NCBI RefSeq assembly: GCF_002575655.3
Contig: NC_053037.3
Coordinates: 323,667,294-323,731,293, forward strand
Length of the DNA stretch: 64,000 nucleotides
Direction: 5' to 3'
DNA from: Aegilops tauschii subsp. strangulata
Taxonomy: Eukaryota; Streptophyta; Magnoliopsida; Poales; Poaceae
Shown here: piece after piece, positions 1 through 12,530 of the stretch
Position numbering within the stretch: the first letter of the stretch is position 1
How the letters are laid out: each line of letters begins with the position of its first letter
The notes under the pieces: generated by a model
What the model was told of the DNA's origin: nothing
The model's database searches: none
The model's input: only the letters and a program-made list of their open reading frames with translations
Program-made: the position numbers and the translations under genes

Positions 1-427
1 GCTCGTTCAAAGGCCCAAAACCCAAAGGCGGCTTAAGAACCGTGAGTATAAACCACCATGTATATGTGACTTGTGTTGTAAGGCATGTAAGATAAGTTAC
101 CGAGCCAGACACGTTTGTATGAGCCGGCCGGGACTCTGTAAACCGCGGGGCGTCAACCCGTGTATATAAGGGGATGACCCGGCAGTGGCTTAGGGAAAGA
201 AACAACTGATCGAAAGCCAGGCCAAGCGTATTCGCTCCCTGGTAATCGAAACCCTAGCGATATCACCTCAAACTGGATTAGGCTTTTACCTTCGCCGCAA
301 GGGGCCGAACCAGTATAAACTTCCTCGTGTCCATTGTCCCGTTTTAACCCCTTTAAGTTAACCTCGTCGCAATGGCTCCGCGATTAAGTCCTTCCACGAG
401 GACATCTGCCGTAACAATTCCACGACA
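1..427 (+). repeat. Element A 5' LTR (3' portion only)
   Basis: Matches 50023-50447 in the same orientation. The first ~112 bases of the LTR lie before the window. A TATA-like stretch (gtgtatataagggg) lies at about 162-173. The LTR ends ...ccacgaca at 427, directly before the primer-binding site, which element B has split. Confidence 0.9.
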
Positions 428-432
428 GTTGG

Positions 433-2006
433 TGCTACCTCTTGAGCACTGCGTTGGTTTTCCCTTGAAGAGGAAAGGGTGATGCAGCAAAGTAGCGTAA
501 GTATTTCCCTCAGTTTTTGAGAACCAAGGTATCAATCCAGTAGGAGACCACGCACGAGTCCCTCGCACCTACACAAACAAATAAATCCTCGCAACCAATG
601 CAATAAAGGGGTTGTCAATCCCTTCACGGTCACTTACGAGAGTGAGATCTGATAGATATGATAAGATAATATTTTTGGTATTTTTATAATAAAGATGCAA
701 AGTAAAATAAAAGGTACTAAAAATAGCTAAGTCTTGGAAGATTAATATGATGGAAAATAGACCCGAGGGCCATAGGTTTCACTAGTGGCTTCTCTGGAGA
801 GCATAAGTATTACGGTGGGTGAACAAATTACTGTTGAGCAATTGATAGAATTGAGCATAGTTATGAGAATATCTAGGTATGATCATGTATATAGGCATCA
901 CGTCCGAGACAAGTAGACCGACTCCTGCCTGCATCTACTACTATTACTCCACACATCGACCGCTATCCAGCATGCATCTAGAGTATTAAGTTCATAAGAA
1001 CAGAGTAATGCTTTAAGTAAGATGACATGATGTAGAGGGATAAACTCATGCAATATGATATAAACCCCATCTTGTTATCCTCGATGGCAACAATACAATA
1101 CGTGCCTTGGTGCCCCTACTGTCACTCGAAAAGGACACCGCAAGATTGAACCCAAAGCTAAGCACTTCTCCCATTGCAAGAAAGATCAATCTAGTAGGCC
1201 AAACCAAACTGATAATTCAAAGAGACTTGCAAAGATAACCAATCATACATAAAAGAATTCAGATAAGATTCAAATATTGTTCATAGATAAACTTGATCAT
1301 AAACCCACAATTCATTGGTCTCAACAAACACTCCGCAAAGGAAGATTACATCGAATAGATCTCCACAAGAGAGGGGGAGAACATTGTATTGAGATCCAAA
1401 AAGAGAGAAGAAGCCATCTAGCTAATAACTATGGACCCGAAGGTCTGAGGAAAACTACTCACACATCATCGGAGAGGCTATGGTGTTGATGTAGAAGCCC
1501 TCCGTGATCGATGCCCCCTCCGGCGAAGCTCCGGAAAAGGCCCCAAGATGGGATCTCACGGGTACAGAAGGTTGCGGCGGTGGAATTAGGTTTTTGGCTT
1601 CGTATCTGGTAGTTTGGGGGTACGTAGGTATATATAGGAGGAAGAAGTACGTCGGTGGAGCAAAGTGGGGCCCACGATGGTGGAGGGCACGCCCTTGGCG
1701 GGTAGGCGCGCCCCCCTACCTCGTGCCTTCCTGGTTGATGTCTTGACGTAGCGTCCAAGTCCTCTGGATCACGTTCGTTCCAAAAATCACGTTCCCGAAG
1801 GTTTCATTCCGTTGGACTCCATTTGATATTCTTTTTCTTCGAAACTCTGAAATAGGCAAAAAACAACAATTCTGGGCTGGGCCTCCGGTTAATAGGTTAG
1901 TCCCAAAAATAATATAAAAGTGTATAATAAAGCCCAATAATGTCCAAAACAGAATATAATATAGCATGGAACAACCAAAAATTATAGATACGTTGGAGAC
2001 GTATCA
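433..2006 (-). repeat. Element B 3' LTR
   Basis: 1574 bases. In sense orientation it starts TGATACGTCTCCAACG and ends ...AAGAGGTAGCA. It is nearly identical to 6967-8536. The short open frames in it are by-products of LTR sequence. Confidence 0.93.
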
Positions 2007-2021
2007 AGCATCCCCAAGCTT
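2007..2021 (-). other. Element B polypurine tract
   Basis: The minus strand reads AAGCTTGGGGATGCT immediately before the 3' LTR start (TGATACG). This is the expected position of the plus-strand primer and fixes the orientation of the element. Confidence 0.8.
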
Positions 2022-4778
2022 AATTCCTGCTTGCCTCGAGTAGGTAAATGGTAAAAACAGAATTTTTGATGTGGAATGCTACTTAGCATAATTTCAATGT
2101 AATTCTTCTTATTGTGGCACGAATGTTCAGATTTAATATGATTCAAGATAAGAGTTTAATATTGACATAAAAACAATAATACTTCAAGCATGCTAACCAA
2201 GCAATTATGTCTTATCAAAATAACATAGCCAAAGCAAGTTATCCCTACAAAATCATATGTTCTGGCTATGCTCCATCTTCCCCACACAAAATATTCATAT
2301 CATGTACAACCCCGGTTTTAGCCAAGCAATTGGTTCATACTTTTTAACGCGCTTCAGCCTTTTCAATTCTTACGCAATACATGAGCACAAGCCATGGATA
2401 TAGCACTATGGTGGAATAAGTTATAATGGTAGGGGTTATGTGGGAAGACAAAAAAAGGAGAAAGTCTCACATCACCGAGGCTAATTAACGGGCTATGGAG
2501 ATGCCCATCAATTGATGTTAATGCAAGGAGTAGGGATTGCCATGCAACGGATGCACTAGAGCTATAAGTGTATGAAAGCTCAAAAAGAAACTAAGTGGGT
2601 GTGCATCCAACTTGCTTGCTCACGAAGACCTCGGGCATTTTGAGGAAGCCCATCATTGGAATATACAAGCCAAGTTCTATAATGAAATTTCCCACTAGTA
2701 TATGAAAGTGACAAAATGAGAGACTCTCTGTCATGAAGATCACGGTGCTACTTTGAAGCACAAGTGTTGTAAAAGGATAGTAACATTGTCCCTTCTCTCT
2801 TTTTCTCTCATTTTTTTGTTGGGCCTTTTCTCTCCTTTTTTTGGCCTCTTTTTTTTTCTTTTTAGTCCGGAGTCTCATCCCGACTTGTGGGGGAATCATA
2901 GTCTCCATCATCCTTTCCTCACTTGGGACAATGCTCTAATAATGATGATCATCACACTTTTATTTACTTACAACTCATGAATTACAACTCAATACTTAGA
3001 ACAAACTATGACTCTATGTGGATGCCTCCGGCGGTGTACCGGGATATGCAATGAATCAAGAGCGACATGTATGAAAGAATTATGAATGGTGGCTTTTCCA
3101 TAAATAAGATGTCAACTACATGATCATGCAAAGCAATGTGGCAATGATGAAGCGTGTCATGATAAACGGAACGGTGGAAAGTTGCATGGCAATATATCTC
3201 GGAATGGCTATGCAAATGCCATAATAGGTAGGTATGGTGGATGTTTTGAGGAAGATATACCGGCGAAGTTTGCACCAACTCTCAAGGTGAGAAAGGGCAA
3301 TGCACGGTACAGAAGAGGCTAGAAAATTGTGGAAAGGTAAGTGTGTGTATAATCCATGGACTCACATTAGTCATAAAGAACTCATATACTTATTGCAAAA
3401 ATTTATTAGCCCTCGAAGCAAAGTACTACTACGCATGCTCCTAGGGGAAGGGTTGGTAGGAGTTAACCATCGCGCGATCCCGACCGCCACACAAAGGATG
3501 ACAATCAATAAATACCTCATGCTCCGACTTTGTTACATAACGGTTCACCATACGTGCATGCTACGGGAATCACAAACTCCAACACAAGTATTTCAATTCC
3601 ACAATTACTCAACTAGCACAACTATGATATTACCACCTTTATATCTCAAAAGAATTATCTAGTATCAAATTTCTCATTATGATTTAAAGCAAATTGCCAT
3701 GCTATTTTATAGGACTCTCAAAATGATATAAGTGAAGCATGAAAGAACAATAGTTTCTATAAAACAAATCTACCGCCGTGCTCTAAAATATATAAGTGAA
3801 GCACTAGAGCAAAACTACATAGCTCAAAAGATATAAGTGAAGCACATAGAGTATTCTAACAAATTCCGAATCAAGTGTGACTCTCTCAAAAGGTGTGTAC
3901 AGAAAGGATGATTTTGGTAAACTAACGAATAAAGACTCAAATAATACAAGACGCTCCAAGCAAAACACATATCATGTGGTGAAGAAAAATATAGCTCCAA
4001 GTAAAGTTACCGATGGAAGTAGACGAAAGAGGGGATGCCTTCCGGGACATCCCCAAGCTTTGGCTTTTAGGTGTCCTTAGATTATCTTGGGGTGCCATGG
4101 GCATCCCCAAGCTTAGGCTCTTGCCACTCCTTGTTCCATAATCCATCAAATCTTTCACCCAAAACTTGAAAACTTCACAACACAAAACTCGACTGAAAAT
4201 CTCGTGAGCTCCGTTAGCGAAAGAAAACAAAACACCACTTCAAGGTACTGTAATGAACTCATTATTTATTTATATTGGTGTTAAAACTACTGTATTCCAA
4301 CTTCTCTATGGTTTATAAACTATTTTACTAGCCATAGATTCATCAAAATAAGCAAACAACACACGAAAAACAGAATCTGTCAAAAACAGAACAGTCTGTA
4401 GTAATCTGTAACTAACGCAAACTTCTGGAACTCAAAAAATTCAGAAAAAATAAGAAGACCTAGACAATTTGTTTATTGATCAGAAGCAATTGGAATCAAT
4501 ATTTTATCACGTTCTTGTGATTTTTAACAATTTTTTTCGTGAACAGAAAGTTTCTGGAATTTTCAGTAAGATCAAATAACTATCATCCAAGAAGATCCTA
4601 TAGGTTTAACTTGGCACAAACACTAACTAAAACATAAAAACACATCTAACCAGAGGATAGATCAAATATTCATTTCTAAACAGAAGCAAAAAGCAGAAAA
4701 CTAAAAATAAAATTGGGTTGCCTCCCAATAAGCACTATCGTTTAACGCCCCTAGCTAGGCATAAAAGCAAGGATAGAT
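2022..4778 (-). other. Element B non-coding internal region
   Basis: About 2.7 kb without a credible gene, related to the internal region of element C at 44015-46795 in the opposite orientation. It contains pyrimidine- and purine-rich stretches (2780-2870) and, at 4031-4114, two polypurine-like copies with a hairpin. Open frames here are short and unrelated to proteins I know. Confidence 0.75.
4031..4114 (-). repeat. Polypurine-like repeats and hairpin inside element B
   Basis: The bases read on the minus strand at 4060-4046 and 4114-4100 repeat the AAGCTTGGGGATG core of the true polypurine tract. 4031-4054 can fold as a 9-bp stem (one mismatch) around a six-base loop. The equivalent hairpin in element C is perfect. 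Confidence 0.6.
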
Positions 4779-6746
4779 CTAGGTGCTGCCATCTTTGGTA
4801 GGCAATCCATAAGTGGCTCTCATAATAGATTCATAAGGTCTACCAAGAATAATAGGACATGAAGGATTGCAATCTATGTCAAGAACAAAAAAATCTACGG
4901 GCACATAATTCCTATTTGCAATAATAAGAACATCATTAATTCTTCCCATAGGTTTCTTAATGGTGGAATCCGCAAGGTGCAAGTTTAGAGAGAAATCATT
5001 AAAATCACGAAAACCTAGCAAATCACACAAAGTCTTTGGAATCGTGGAAACACTAGAACCCAAATCACACAAAGCATAGCATTCATGATCTTTAATTTTA
5101 ATTTTAATAGTAGGTTCCCACTCATCATAAAGTTTTCTAGGGATAGAAACTTCCAACTCAAGTTTTTCTTCATAAGATTGCATCAAAGCATCAATGATAT
5201 GTTTAGTAAAAGCTTTATGTTGACTATAAGCATGAGGAGAATTTAGCACGGATTGCAACAAGGAAATACAATCTATCAAAGAGCAATTATCATAATTAAA
5301 TTCCTTGAAATCCAAAATAGTGGGTTCATTGAGATCTAAAGTTTTAACTTCTTCAATATCACTTTTATCAATTTTAGCATCAAGATCTAAAAACTCGGAA
5401 TTTTTGGAACGCCTTCTAGGTAAAGGTGGATCATATTCAGTCCCATCATTATCAAGATTCATATTGCAAAACAAAGATTTAATAGGGGACACATCAATAA
5501 CTTTTAGATCTTCATCTTTATTTTCATAGAAACTGGAAGAACACGCTTTCACAAAGCAATCTTTCTTAGCACGCATCCTAGCGGTTCTTTATTTGCACTC
5601 ATCAATGGAAATTCTCATGGCTTTGAGAGACTCATTGATATCATGCTTAGGTGGAATAGATCTAAGTTTCAAAGAATCAACATCAAGAGAAATTCTATCA
5701 ACGTTCCTAGCCAATTCATCAACTTTAAGCGATTTTTCTTCAATCAAAGCATTGAAATTCTTTTGTGAATTCATAAATTATTTAACACTAGTCTCAAAAT
5801 CAGAGGGAATCTTATTAAAATTTCCATAAGAGTTGTTGTAGGAATTACCATAATTATTAGAGGAATTACTAGGATACGGCCTAGGATTAAAGTTTCCTCT
5901 ATACGCGTTGTTACCAAAATTATTCCTACCAACAAAATTCACATACATAGATTCATTATTATTCTCAATCAAAGTAGACAAAGGCATATCATTAGGATCA
6001 GGAGAAACACTCTTAGTAGCAAATAATTTCATAAGTTAATCCATCTTTCCACTCAAAACATTAATTTCTTCTATCGCATGTACATTTTTATTAGTAGATC
6101 TTTCGGTGTGCCATTGAGAATAATTAAACATATTATCTAGGAGTTTAGTAGCTTCTCCTAAAGTGATTTCCATAAAAGTGCCTCCCGCGGCCGAGTCTAA
6201 AAGATTTCTAGAAGCAAAATTCAATCCGGCATAAAAAAATTGTATAATCATCCACAAATTCAAACCATGTGTAGGGCAATTTCGTATCATTAATTTCATC
6301 CAATACCAAGCTTGTGCAACATGTTCATGATCAAGTTGCTTAAAATTCATAATATCGTTTCTAAGAGAGGTTATTTCAGCGGGAGGAAAATACTTAGAGA
6401 TAAAAGCATCTTTGCACTTATTCCAAGAATCAATACTATTTTTATGCAAAGATGAAAACCAAGCTTTAGCACGATCTCTAAGCGAAAAAGGAAATAGCTT
6501 CAATTTAACAATATCATTGTCCACATCTTTCTTCTTTTGCATATCACACAAATCAACGAAGCTATTTAGATGGGTAGCGGCATCTTCACTAGGAAGGCCG
6601 GCGAATTGATCTTTCATGACAAGATTCAACAAAGCAACATTAATTTCACAAGATTCAGCATTGGTAAGAGGAGCAATTGGAGTACTAAGAAAGTCATTAT
6701 TGTTGGTATTGGTAAAGTCGCATAATTTAGTATTATCTTGGGCCAT
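4779..6746 (-). pseudogene. Element B gag-protease, one frame broken by three stops
   Basis: Encodes the retrotransposon capsid protein followed by an aspartic protease. The gag start is the ATG at 6746 (MAQDNTKLCDF). A typical retrotrans_gag core follows (AKAWFSSL, ISKYFPP, GLPSEDAATHLNSF). After an Asn/Ser-rich linker comes the protease, with CDLGSSVSTIP as active site and ILGRPY as flap-side motif. The whole stretch is one reading frame with stops at 6036-6038, 5778-5780 and 5589-5591, then the natural stop at 4779. Each internal stop is TAA where CAA (Gln) would fit. No polymerase follows, unlike autonomous Gypsy elements. Confidence 0.85.
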
Positions 6747-6937
6747 CGTGACAAGCAAGCAATCCAACACACGAGCAAACAAGAAGCAAGCGAAAAAGAG
6801 GCGAACGGAAAAGAGAGGGCGAATAAAACGACAAGGGTGAAGTGGGGGAGAGGAAAACGAGAGGCAAATGGCAAATAATGTAATGCGGGAGATAAGGGTT
6901 TGTGATGGGTACTTGGTATGTTGACTTTTGCGTAGAC

Positions 6938-6955
6938 TCCCCGGCAACGGCGCCA
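6938..6955 (-). other. Element B primer-binding site (tRNA-Asp type)
   Basis: On the minus strand TGGCGCCGTTGCCGGGGA begins about a dozen bases inside the 5' LTR. This matches the complement of the 3' end of plant tRNA-Asp, the primer reported for Athila- and Grande-like elements. Confidence 0.8.
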
Positions 6956-6966
6956 GAAATCCTTCT

Positions 6967-8536
6967 TGCTACCTCTTGAGCACTGCGTTGGTTCTCCCTT
7001 GAAGAGGAAAGGGTGATGCAGCAAAGTAGCGTAAGTATTTCCCTTAGTTTTTGAACAAGGTATCAATCCAGTAGGAGACCACGCACGAGTCCCTCGCACC
7101 AACACAAACAAATAAATCCTCACAACCAACGCAATAAAGGGGTTGTCAATCCCTTCACGGTCACTTACGAGAGTGAGATCTGATAGATATGATAAGATAA
7201 TATTTTTGGTATTTTTATAATAAAGATGCAAAGTAAAATAAAAGGCAATAAAAATAGCTAAGTGTTGGAAGATTAATATGATGGAAAATAGACCCGAGGC
7301 CATAGGTTTCACTAGTGGCTTCTCTCGAGAGCATAAGTATTACGGTGGGTGAACAAATTACTGTTGAGCAATTGATAGAATTGAGCATAGTTATGAGAAT
7401 ATCTAGGTATGATCATGTATATAGGCATCACGTCCGAGACAAGTAGACCGACTCCTGCCTGCATCTACTACTATTACTCCACACATCGATCGCTATCCAG
7501 CATGCATCTAGAGTATTAAGTTCATAAGAACAGAGTAACGCTTTAAGTAAGATGACATGATGTAGAGGGATAAACTCATGCAATATGATATAAACCGCAT
7601 CTTGTTATCCTCGATGGCAACAATACAATGTGTGCCTTGCTGCCCCTACTGTCACTGGGAAAGGACACCGCAAGATTGAACCCAAAGCTAAGCACTTCTC
7701 CCATTGCAAGAAAGATCAATCTAGTAGGCCGAACCAAACTGATAATTCGAAGTGACTTGCAAAGATAACCAATCATACATAAAAGAATTCAGAGAAGATT
7801 CAAATATTGTTCATAGATAAACTTGATCATAAACCCACAATTCATTGGTCTCAACAAACACACCGCAAAAGAAGATTACATCAAATAGATCTCCACAAAA
7901 GAGGGGGAGAACATTGTATTGAGATCCAAAAAGAGAGAAGAAGCCATCTAGCTAATAACTATGGACCCGAAGGTCTGAGGTAAACTACTCACACATCTTT
8001 GGAGAGGCTATGGTGTTGATGTAGAAGCCCTCCGTGATCGATGCCCCCTCCGGCGGAGCTCCAGAAAAGGCCCCAAGATGGGATCTCACGGGTACAGAAG
8101 GTTGCGGCGGTGGAATTAGGTTTTTGGCTCCGTATCTGGTAGTTTGGGGGTACGTAGGTATATATAGGAGGAAGAAGTACGTCGGTGGAGCAACGTGGGG
8201 CCCACGAGGGTGGAGGGCGCACCTTGGGGGGTAGGCATGCCCCCCTACCTCGTGCCTTCATGGTTGATGTCTTGACGTAGGGTCCAAGTCCTCTGGATGA
8301 CGTTCGTTCCGAAAATCACGTTCCCGAAGGTTTCATTCCGTTTGGACTCTGTTTGATATTCTTTTTCTGCGAAACTCTGAAATAGGCAAAAAACAAAAAT
8401 TCTGGGTTGGGCCTCCGGTTAATAGGTTAGTCCCAAAAATAATATAAAAGTGTATAATAAAGCCCAATAATGTCCAAAACAGAATATAATATAGCATGGA
8501 ACAATAAAAAATTATAGATACGTTGGAGACATATCA
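6967..8536 (-). repeat. Element B 5' LTR
   Basis: 1570 bases with the same ends as the 3' copy. A TATA-like stretch (CCTCCTATATATACC on the minus strand) lies at about 8156-8171 and is the likely promoter of the element. Confidence 0.93.
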
Positions 8537-8538
8537 GT

Positions 8539-8556
8539 TGGCGCCCACCGTGGGGC
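8539..8556 (+). other. Element A primer-binding site, separated from its LTR by element B
   Basis: The string TGGCGCCCACCGTGGGGC follows the target duplication of element B. Before B inserted it began two bases after the LTR end at 427. The beginning of the site (gttgg) is duplicated at 428-432. I do not assign a tRNA. Confidence 0.75.
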
Positions 8557-8624
8557 TCGCGCACGATGGTTTTGAGTTCTTGAAGGGAAGCTTTGAAGGG
8601 ATCAAGGGATATGTTGTGGGCCGG

Positions 8625-10955
8625 ATGACCAAGAGTCGTCGCGGCAAGCTCTACATCGACGATGCAGGCTGGGGCCCCGAGGCTGGCTCAATTGAGTACG
8701 GGTACCGGGTCCCCTTTGGCGGACTCCACGTCTTCATCGGCAAGATAGGTGAACCGGGCCTTGAGCCGGACATCTACACCGACATCGTCGAGAAGGCTCA
8801 GCGTGCACGACCCGCCCGGGTTCAACCCGCCGTGAAGCGTGCCTTTGTTGGATTCATCCATGGGGCTGAATTGGAAGGCTCTGTGTCTGGCGGTGAGACG
8901 GCCATCTACTCTGATGGTGAATCGTCCACGGGCGAGACCAACTCGATGTACCAATGACAAGACGGACGGCTTGGGGGTTGTTCCGATGGCGACAGTATTC
9001 CGGACCCCCATGAGCTGACGAATAGGGTGGCGATCTTCATGGCTGGCACCCAGCCGGTTCTCGGTTCGACAGCCGTCGCGACTATGACTTCCAGTCCAAC
9101 GGCGGTAACGGCAGCAGGCGCTGGCGGGTCAGCACGCCCGCCGGCTGAGGTTTTAACGGATCTGTTGGAGGATCTGGCAACGCTGATGGGGGTGGAGGTA
9201 ACCCCGGACAACCAGGAACAGCATAAGGTGGATGTGGCTAAGCTACGTGATGAGATAGCGCAAGCCAAGGTAGAGCTGGCGGCGGAAAACGCTAGGATGA
9301 TTGTAGAGCAGGCCGTTTTGAACGCCCAAGCACATCGCATTCAAGCAGATTCATACCGGCTCATGGTGGATCAGAACGCTTCAAACGAAGTCTTGAGGAG
9401 AAAACACCGGAGTCGTCTGCCCTCGGTTTATGAGTCGAGGAACCTCTTCAACACACCCGGAGCGGGGGCCAGTAACCCACCAATGATAAACCAAATGACT
9501 GAAGCGCCAGGGGGTGGAGTGCCGGTTCAGCCACGCGTGACAGGTTCTCCGCATATGAATAACACCCCGTCTTAGCATGTGGTAACACCGCCAGGTCATT
9601 ATTCCAGCCCTTTAGACAATATGATTGCTACAGCTACACGATTGGCGGCTCTCCCGGTCGAGGGCGAGACTCCGAGGGCGGTTGAAACCCAAAGGGCCAG
9701 GGAACTTCTTCAAACAGCTTTGGTACAGCATCAGGCTTATTCTTATAGTCATGACCGGATTCATTCGACCCCTCGTCCAAGCCGGAGCTACAGTAGGCAT
9801 GTTGACTCGCCAGCAGTTTCGAGTACTGAGCGGCGCCGTAATCAACCTCATGGGCATGACCCGGCGCGCAATAGTGCCAATGCACAGAACTTGGTAGACC
9901 AGGGCAGAGCGCGCCGGGAGGCCGAGCTGGCGGCTCATCAGCACGCGCCGGTTTACCCAACAACTTCAGTGGAGGCAGGTGTGACTCCTAGAGCATGGGG
10001 TGTGCCGTGTTTAACAGCGGCTCTGCGAAACGAGCGGTTGCCCAAGGATTTTAAGGGCCCTCATAAGGTGCCTAATTACACAGCAGATCAGCCCCCTGAG
10101 GCTTGGGTGGAGAGTTATGAGATGGCTATGGATATGCTAGATGTTAGTGAGGCTGCATATGCTAAGTATTTCACCATGATGCTGAAAGGGACGGCTCGTA
10201 CTTGGTTGAAGGGGCTACCTGCCAACTCCATTGGGTCGTGGGCAGAGCTGACGGCCCGATTTATCCAAAATTTCAAAGATACGTGCAGACAGCCTATGTC
10301 AATTGTGGATTTGGTTTCTTGTGTTCAAGCCGAGGGTGAATCGACGACTAGTTGGGTGCGCCGGGTCTCGACTATCATACATTCTTCAGATAACATCAAC
10401 GTCGGCTCAGCGGTTTTAATGTTGGAGAAAAATTGTCGTTTCCTTCCACTCAAGTAGAAGCTTGGGCGGCTCAAATGTCATTGCAGCGATATGGGGGAGC
10501 TCATGGCGGCTCTTGTCAAGTATGCCGACTCTGATAGTACCAAGGACCACGACTCTGAGGATGAAAGATCGGGAAAGGGAAAGAAGAGTAGCGGCATGAG
10601 GGGACAGTACTACGACCCTGCCAATCTGGGCGGCAACGGTAAGCGCAAAGCTGATGATTTTGTGGCTAACACCGGTGCACAGAATTATAACCAGCGTCGT
10701 AAGGGGAGGCCGGCTCAAGGGACAAAATTTGACCTTGAAGCAATGCTGAATCAGCCATGTCCAAAGCACGGAACAGAGGAGAAGTCGTCTACCCATCTGT
10801 GGAAGGATTGTAGTATCATGAGACACTTCAGGGAGTCTTTCCAGCACAACCATGGCCTAAACGACTGTTCAGGTTCCGGCTCTCATGGTCCGGGTCATGG
10901 AGGCGGCGGTTCAAATTCCGGGTTTCACGGCCAAGGCAATCAAGGTGGTTACAAC
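8625..10955 (+). pseudogene. Element A gag (three in-frame stops), 3' part beyond element E
   Basis: Capsid protein frame of the Tat-type element. The likely start is the ATG at 8625 (MTKSRRGKLYIDD), the first in-frame ATG after the primer site. A coiled-coil-like stretch lies at 9210-9390 (KLRDEIAQAKVELAAENAR). The gag core is at about 10070-10400 (PEAWVESYEMAMDML, ARTWLKGLP, FIQNFKDTC). A cysteine/histidine knuckle follows at about 10755-10812 (CPKHGT...HLWKDC). Stops at 8955 (TGA), 9573 (TAG) and 10455 (TAG) are all in the same frame, so there is no frameshift up to the element E insertion. The frame resumes at 24584 directly after E. Confidence 0.85.
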
Positions 10956-12463
10956 TGTAAGTGCATCTAGTGCCCCTTAGTGATGTTGGTGTATTGAAGA
11001 CTTATAGGTTAAGGGACTAATGTGTTTATGAGTGTACACAGGTCTATAAGTCTATGAGGAGTTTGATATTTACAGAGAAAGTCGACCCCTAAAAATGAAG
11101 TTCTTCAACTGAAGACTTTGGATTTCTGAAGACTTTCCGAAGACTTTGAAAGTGAAGAAAATGGTGTGACCTTGAAGACTTGGTATTCAATTGAGGAACA
11201 TGAAGCGTGAAGACTTTTGTTTTCGTCGTTTCATTTTCTCTTTCTTGAGTCATAGGAAACACCGTACTGTTAAAGGGGGTTGAGGAAATACTAAGGAAAA
11301 ATTTCCATGTGATGCTCAACTCAAAATCCTACACCTACCAATCCCTTCGAGTGAAGGCATTGGAAATCTCATACAGTTCAGTCAATTTCTTCAGTGACAG
11401 AGATGAAGTTCTTCTGGTCACTGAGGAATTTGTTCTGACTGAGGAGTTAGGAATTTGCCAGTGCGGATTGCCTACACAGTGAGGAACATGATAGCCTGAG
11501 GAATTTGATACTCAAATTTCCGACCGTTGCTGTGCTATGCGCCAGCTGTCCCAAAATATCTACCCACCTAACGGTCATATCATTGAAGGGCATTTATGTC
11601 TTATCATGTCGGGCTGCTCCCTAGGCTATAAATAGCCGCCCCCTACAACCACTAGCTAGTTGGCTGCTCCGAGAGAAACTGACACTTGTCATTTGAGAGC
11701 ATCCCATCCTCCAAGGACTTTGAGCGAAAATCATCGAGTGAGGAAAACCCAAACCCAAACACCTACAAACCCAAAGTGATTGAGCATCACTGAAGAGATT
11801 GATCCTACGTGGATCTGACGCTTGTTACCTTTGAAGACTGTGCTTCTTCCAGACGGTTAGGCATCATGGTCTAGAGCATCCAAGAGGAATTGTGAATCGC
11901 CGAGTGACCGAGTTTGTGAAGGTTCGGAAGTCACCTGAAGACTTACCACGAGTGATTGGGCGAGGTCTGTGTGACCTTAGCTCAAGGAGAATACGGTGAG
12001 GACTGTGTGTCCGGGACTGTGTGTCCTTAGGTTTAAATACCTAGCCGCTCCAACCAGATGTACAACTGAGACAGCAGTTGGAACTGGTCTACCAAATCAT
12101 TGTCTTCACCAAGCCTACTGGTTCTATTTCCTCAACTCTTTCATTTCCTCATTACTGTGTTGTGTGCTTGTCATATCTGTGTTTGAAGACTTTGACTGAA
12201 GACTTTCTCAATTTCTTCAGTTCAATTTCTTTAGTCTGTTTGTCTTCATCCTGTGTTATCCTGTGTTTACGCTTTCAGTACTCTGTGCTTGTTTTCATTT
12301 CATCATGATGACCATGCTTGTATTCTGTTATGCTTACTTTTGAGTACTTATTCCGCTGCAAGTAGTTCTTCGCTAAGGAATTTCCTCACCGGCAAATTCC
12401 TCAGTGAAGAATTCATAAAAATCGCCTATTCACCCCCCCTCTAGTCGATATAACGCACTTTCA
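10956..12463 (+). repeat. Element E 5' LTR
   Basis: 1508 bases starting TGTAAGTGCATC and ending CGCACTTTCA. It contains many GAAGACTT / CTTCAG motifs and a TATA-like ggctataaatagccg at about 11623-11638. It is directly followed by the primer-binding site. Confidence 0.92.
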
Positions 12464-12465
12464 AT

Positions 12466-12477
12466 TGGTATCAGAGC
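12466..12477 (+). other. Element E primer-binding site (initiator tRNA-Met)
   Basis: TGGTATCAGAGC, the standard Copia primer site complementary to the 3' end of plant initiator tRNA-Met, begins three bases after the LTR end at 12463. Confidence 0.9.
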
Positions 12478-12530
12478 AAGGTACTCCCTTGTTTTGTATG
12501 ATTTTGGTTTAACCGCCTAGAGTTTTAGTT

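Larger units (their letters stand above)
433..8536 (-). mobile_element. Element B: non-autonomous Gypsy (Athila-like, tRNA-Asp primed), minus strand
   Basis: A complete insertion that starts TGCTACC and ends ATATCA, flanked by the duplication gttgg (428-432 and 8537-8541). In its own sense (minus strand) the order is: 5' LTR 6967-8536, primer site at 6938-6955, gag-protease 6746-4779, ~2.7 kb non-coding DNA, polypurine tract at 2007-2021, 3' LTR 433-2006. It has no reverse transcriptase, RNase H or integrase, so it would depend on proteins from a relative. LTR copies differ at about nine positions in their first ~400 bases by eye. Element C is the same group in the opposite orientation. Triticeae names such as Sabrina, WHAM or Fatima are possible, but I cannot choose between them. 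Confidence 0.92.

Noticed and set aside
1277..1758. Open frames in LTR sequence (also 7989-8261, 41396-41860, 46850-47361)
   Set aside because: The same frames recur in every copy of the B/C LTR on both strands and resemble no protein.
12466..12477. tRNA gene fragment
   Set aside because: Only the 12-base primer site complementary to tRNA-iMet; no cloverleaf nearby. The same holds for the tRNA-Asp-type sites.
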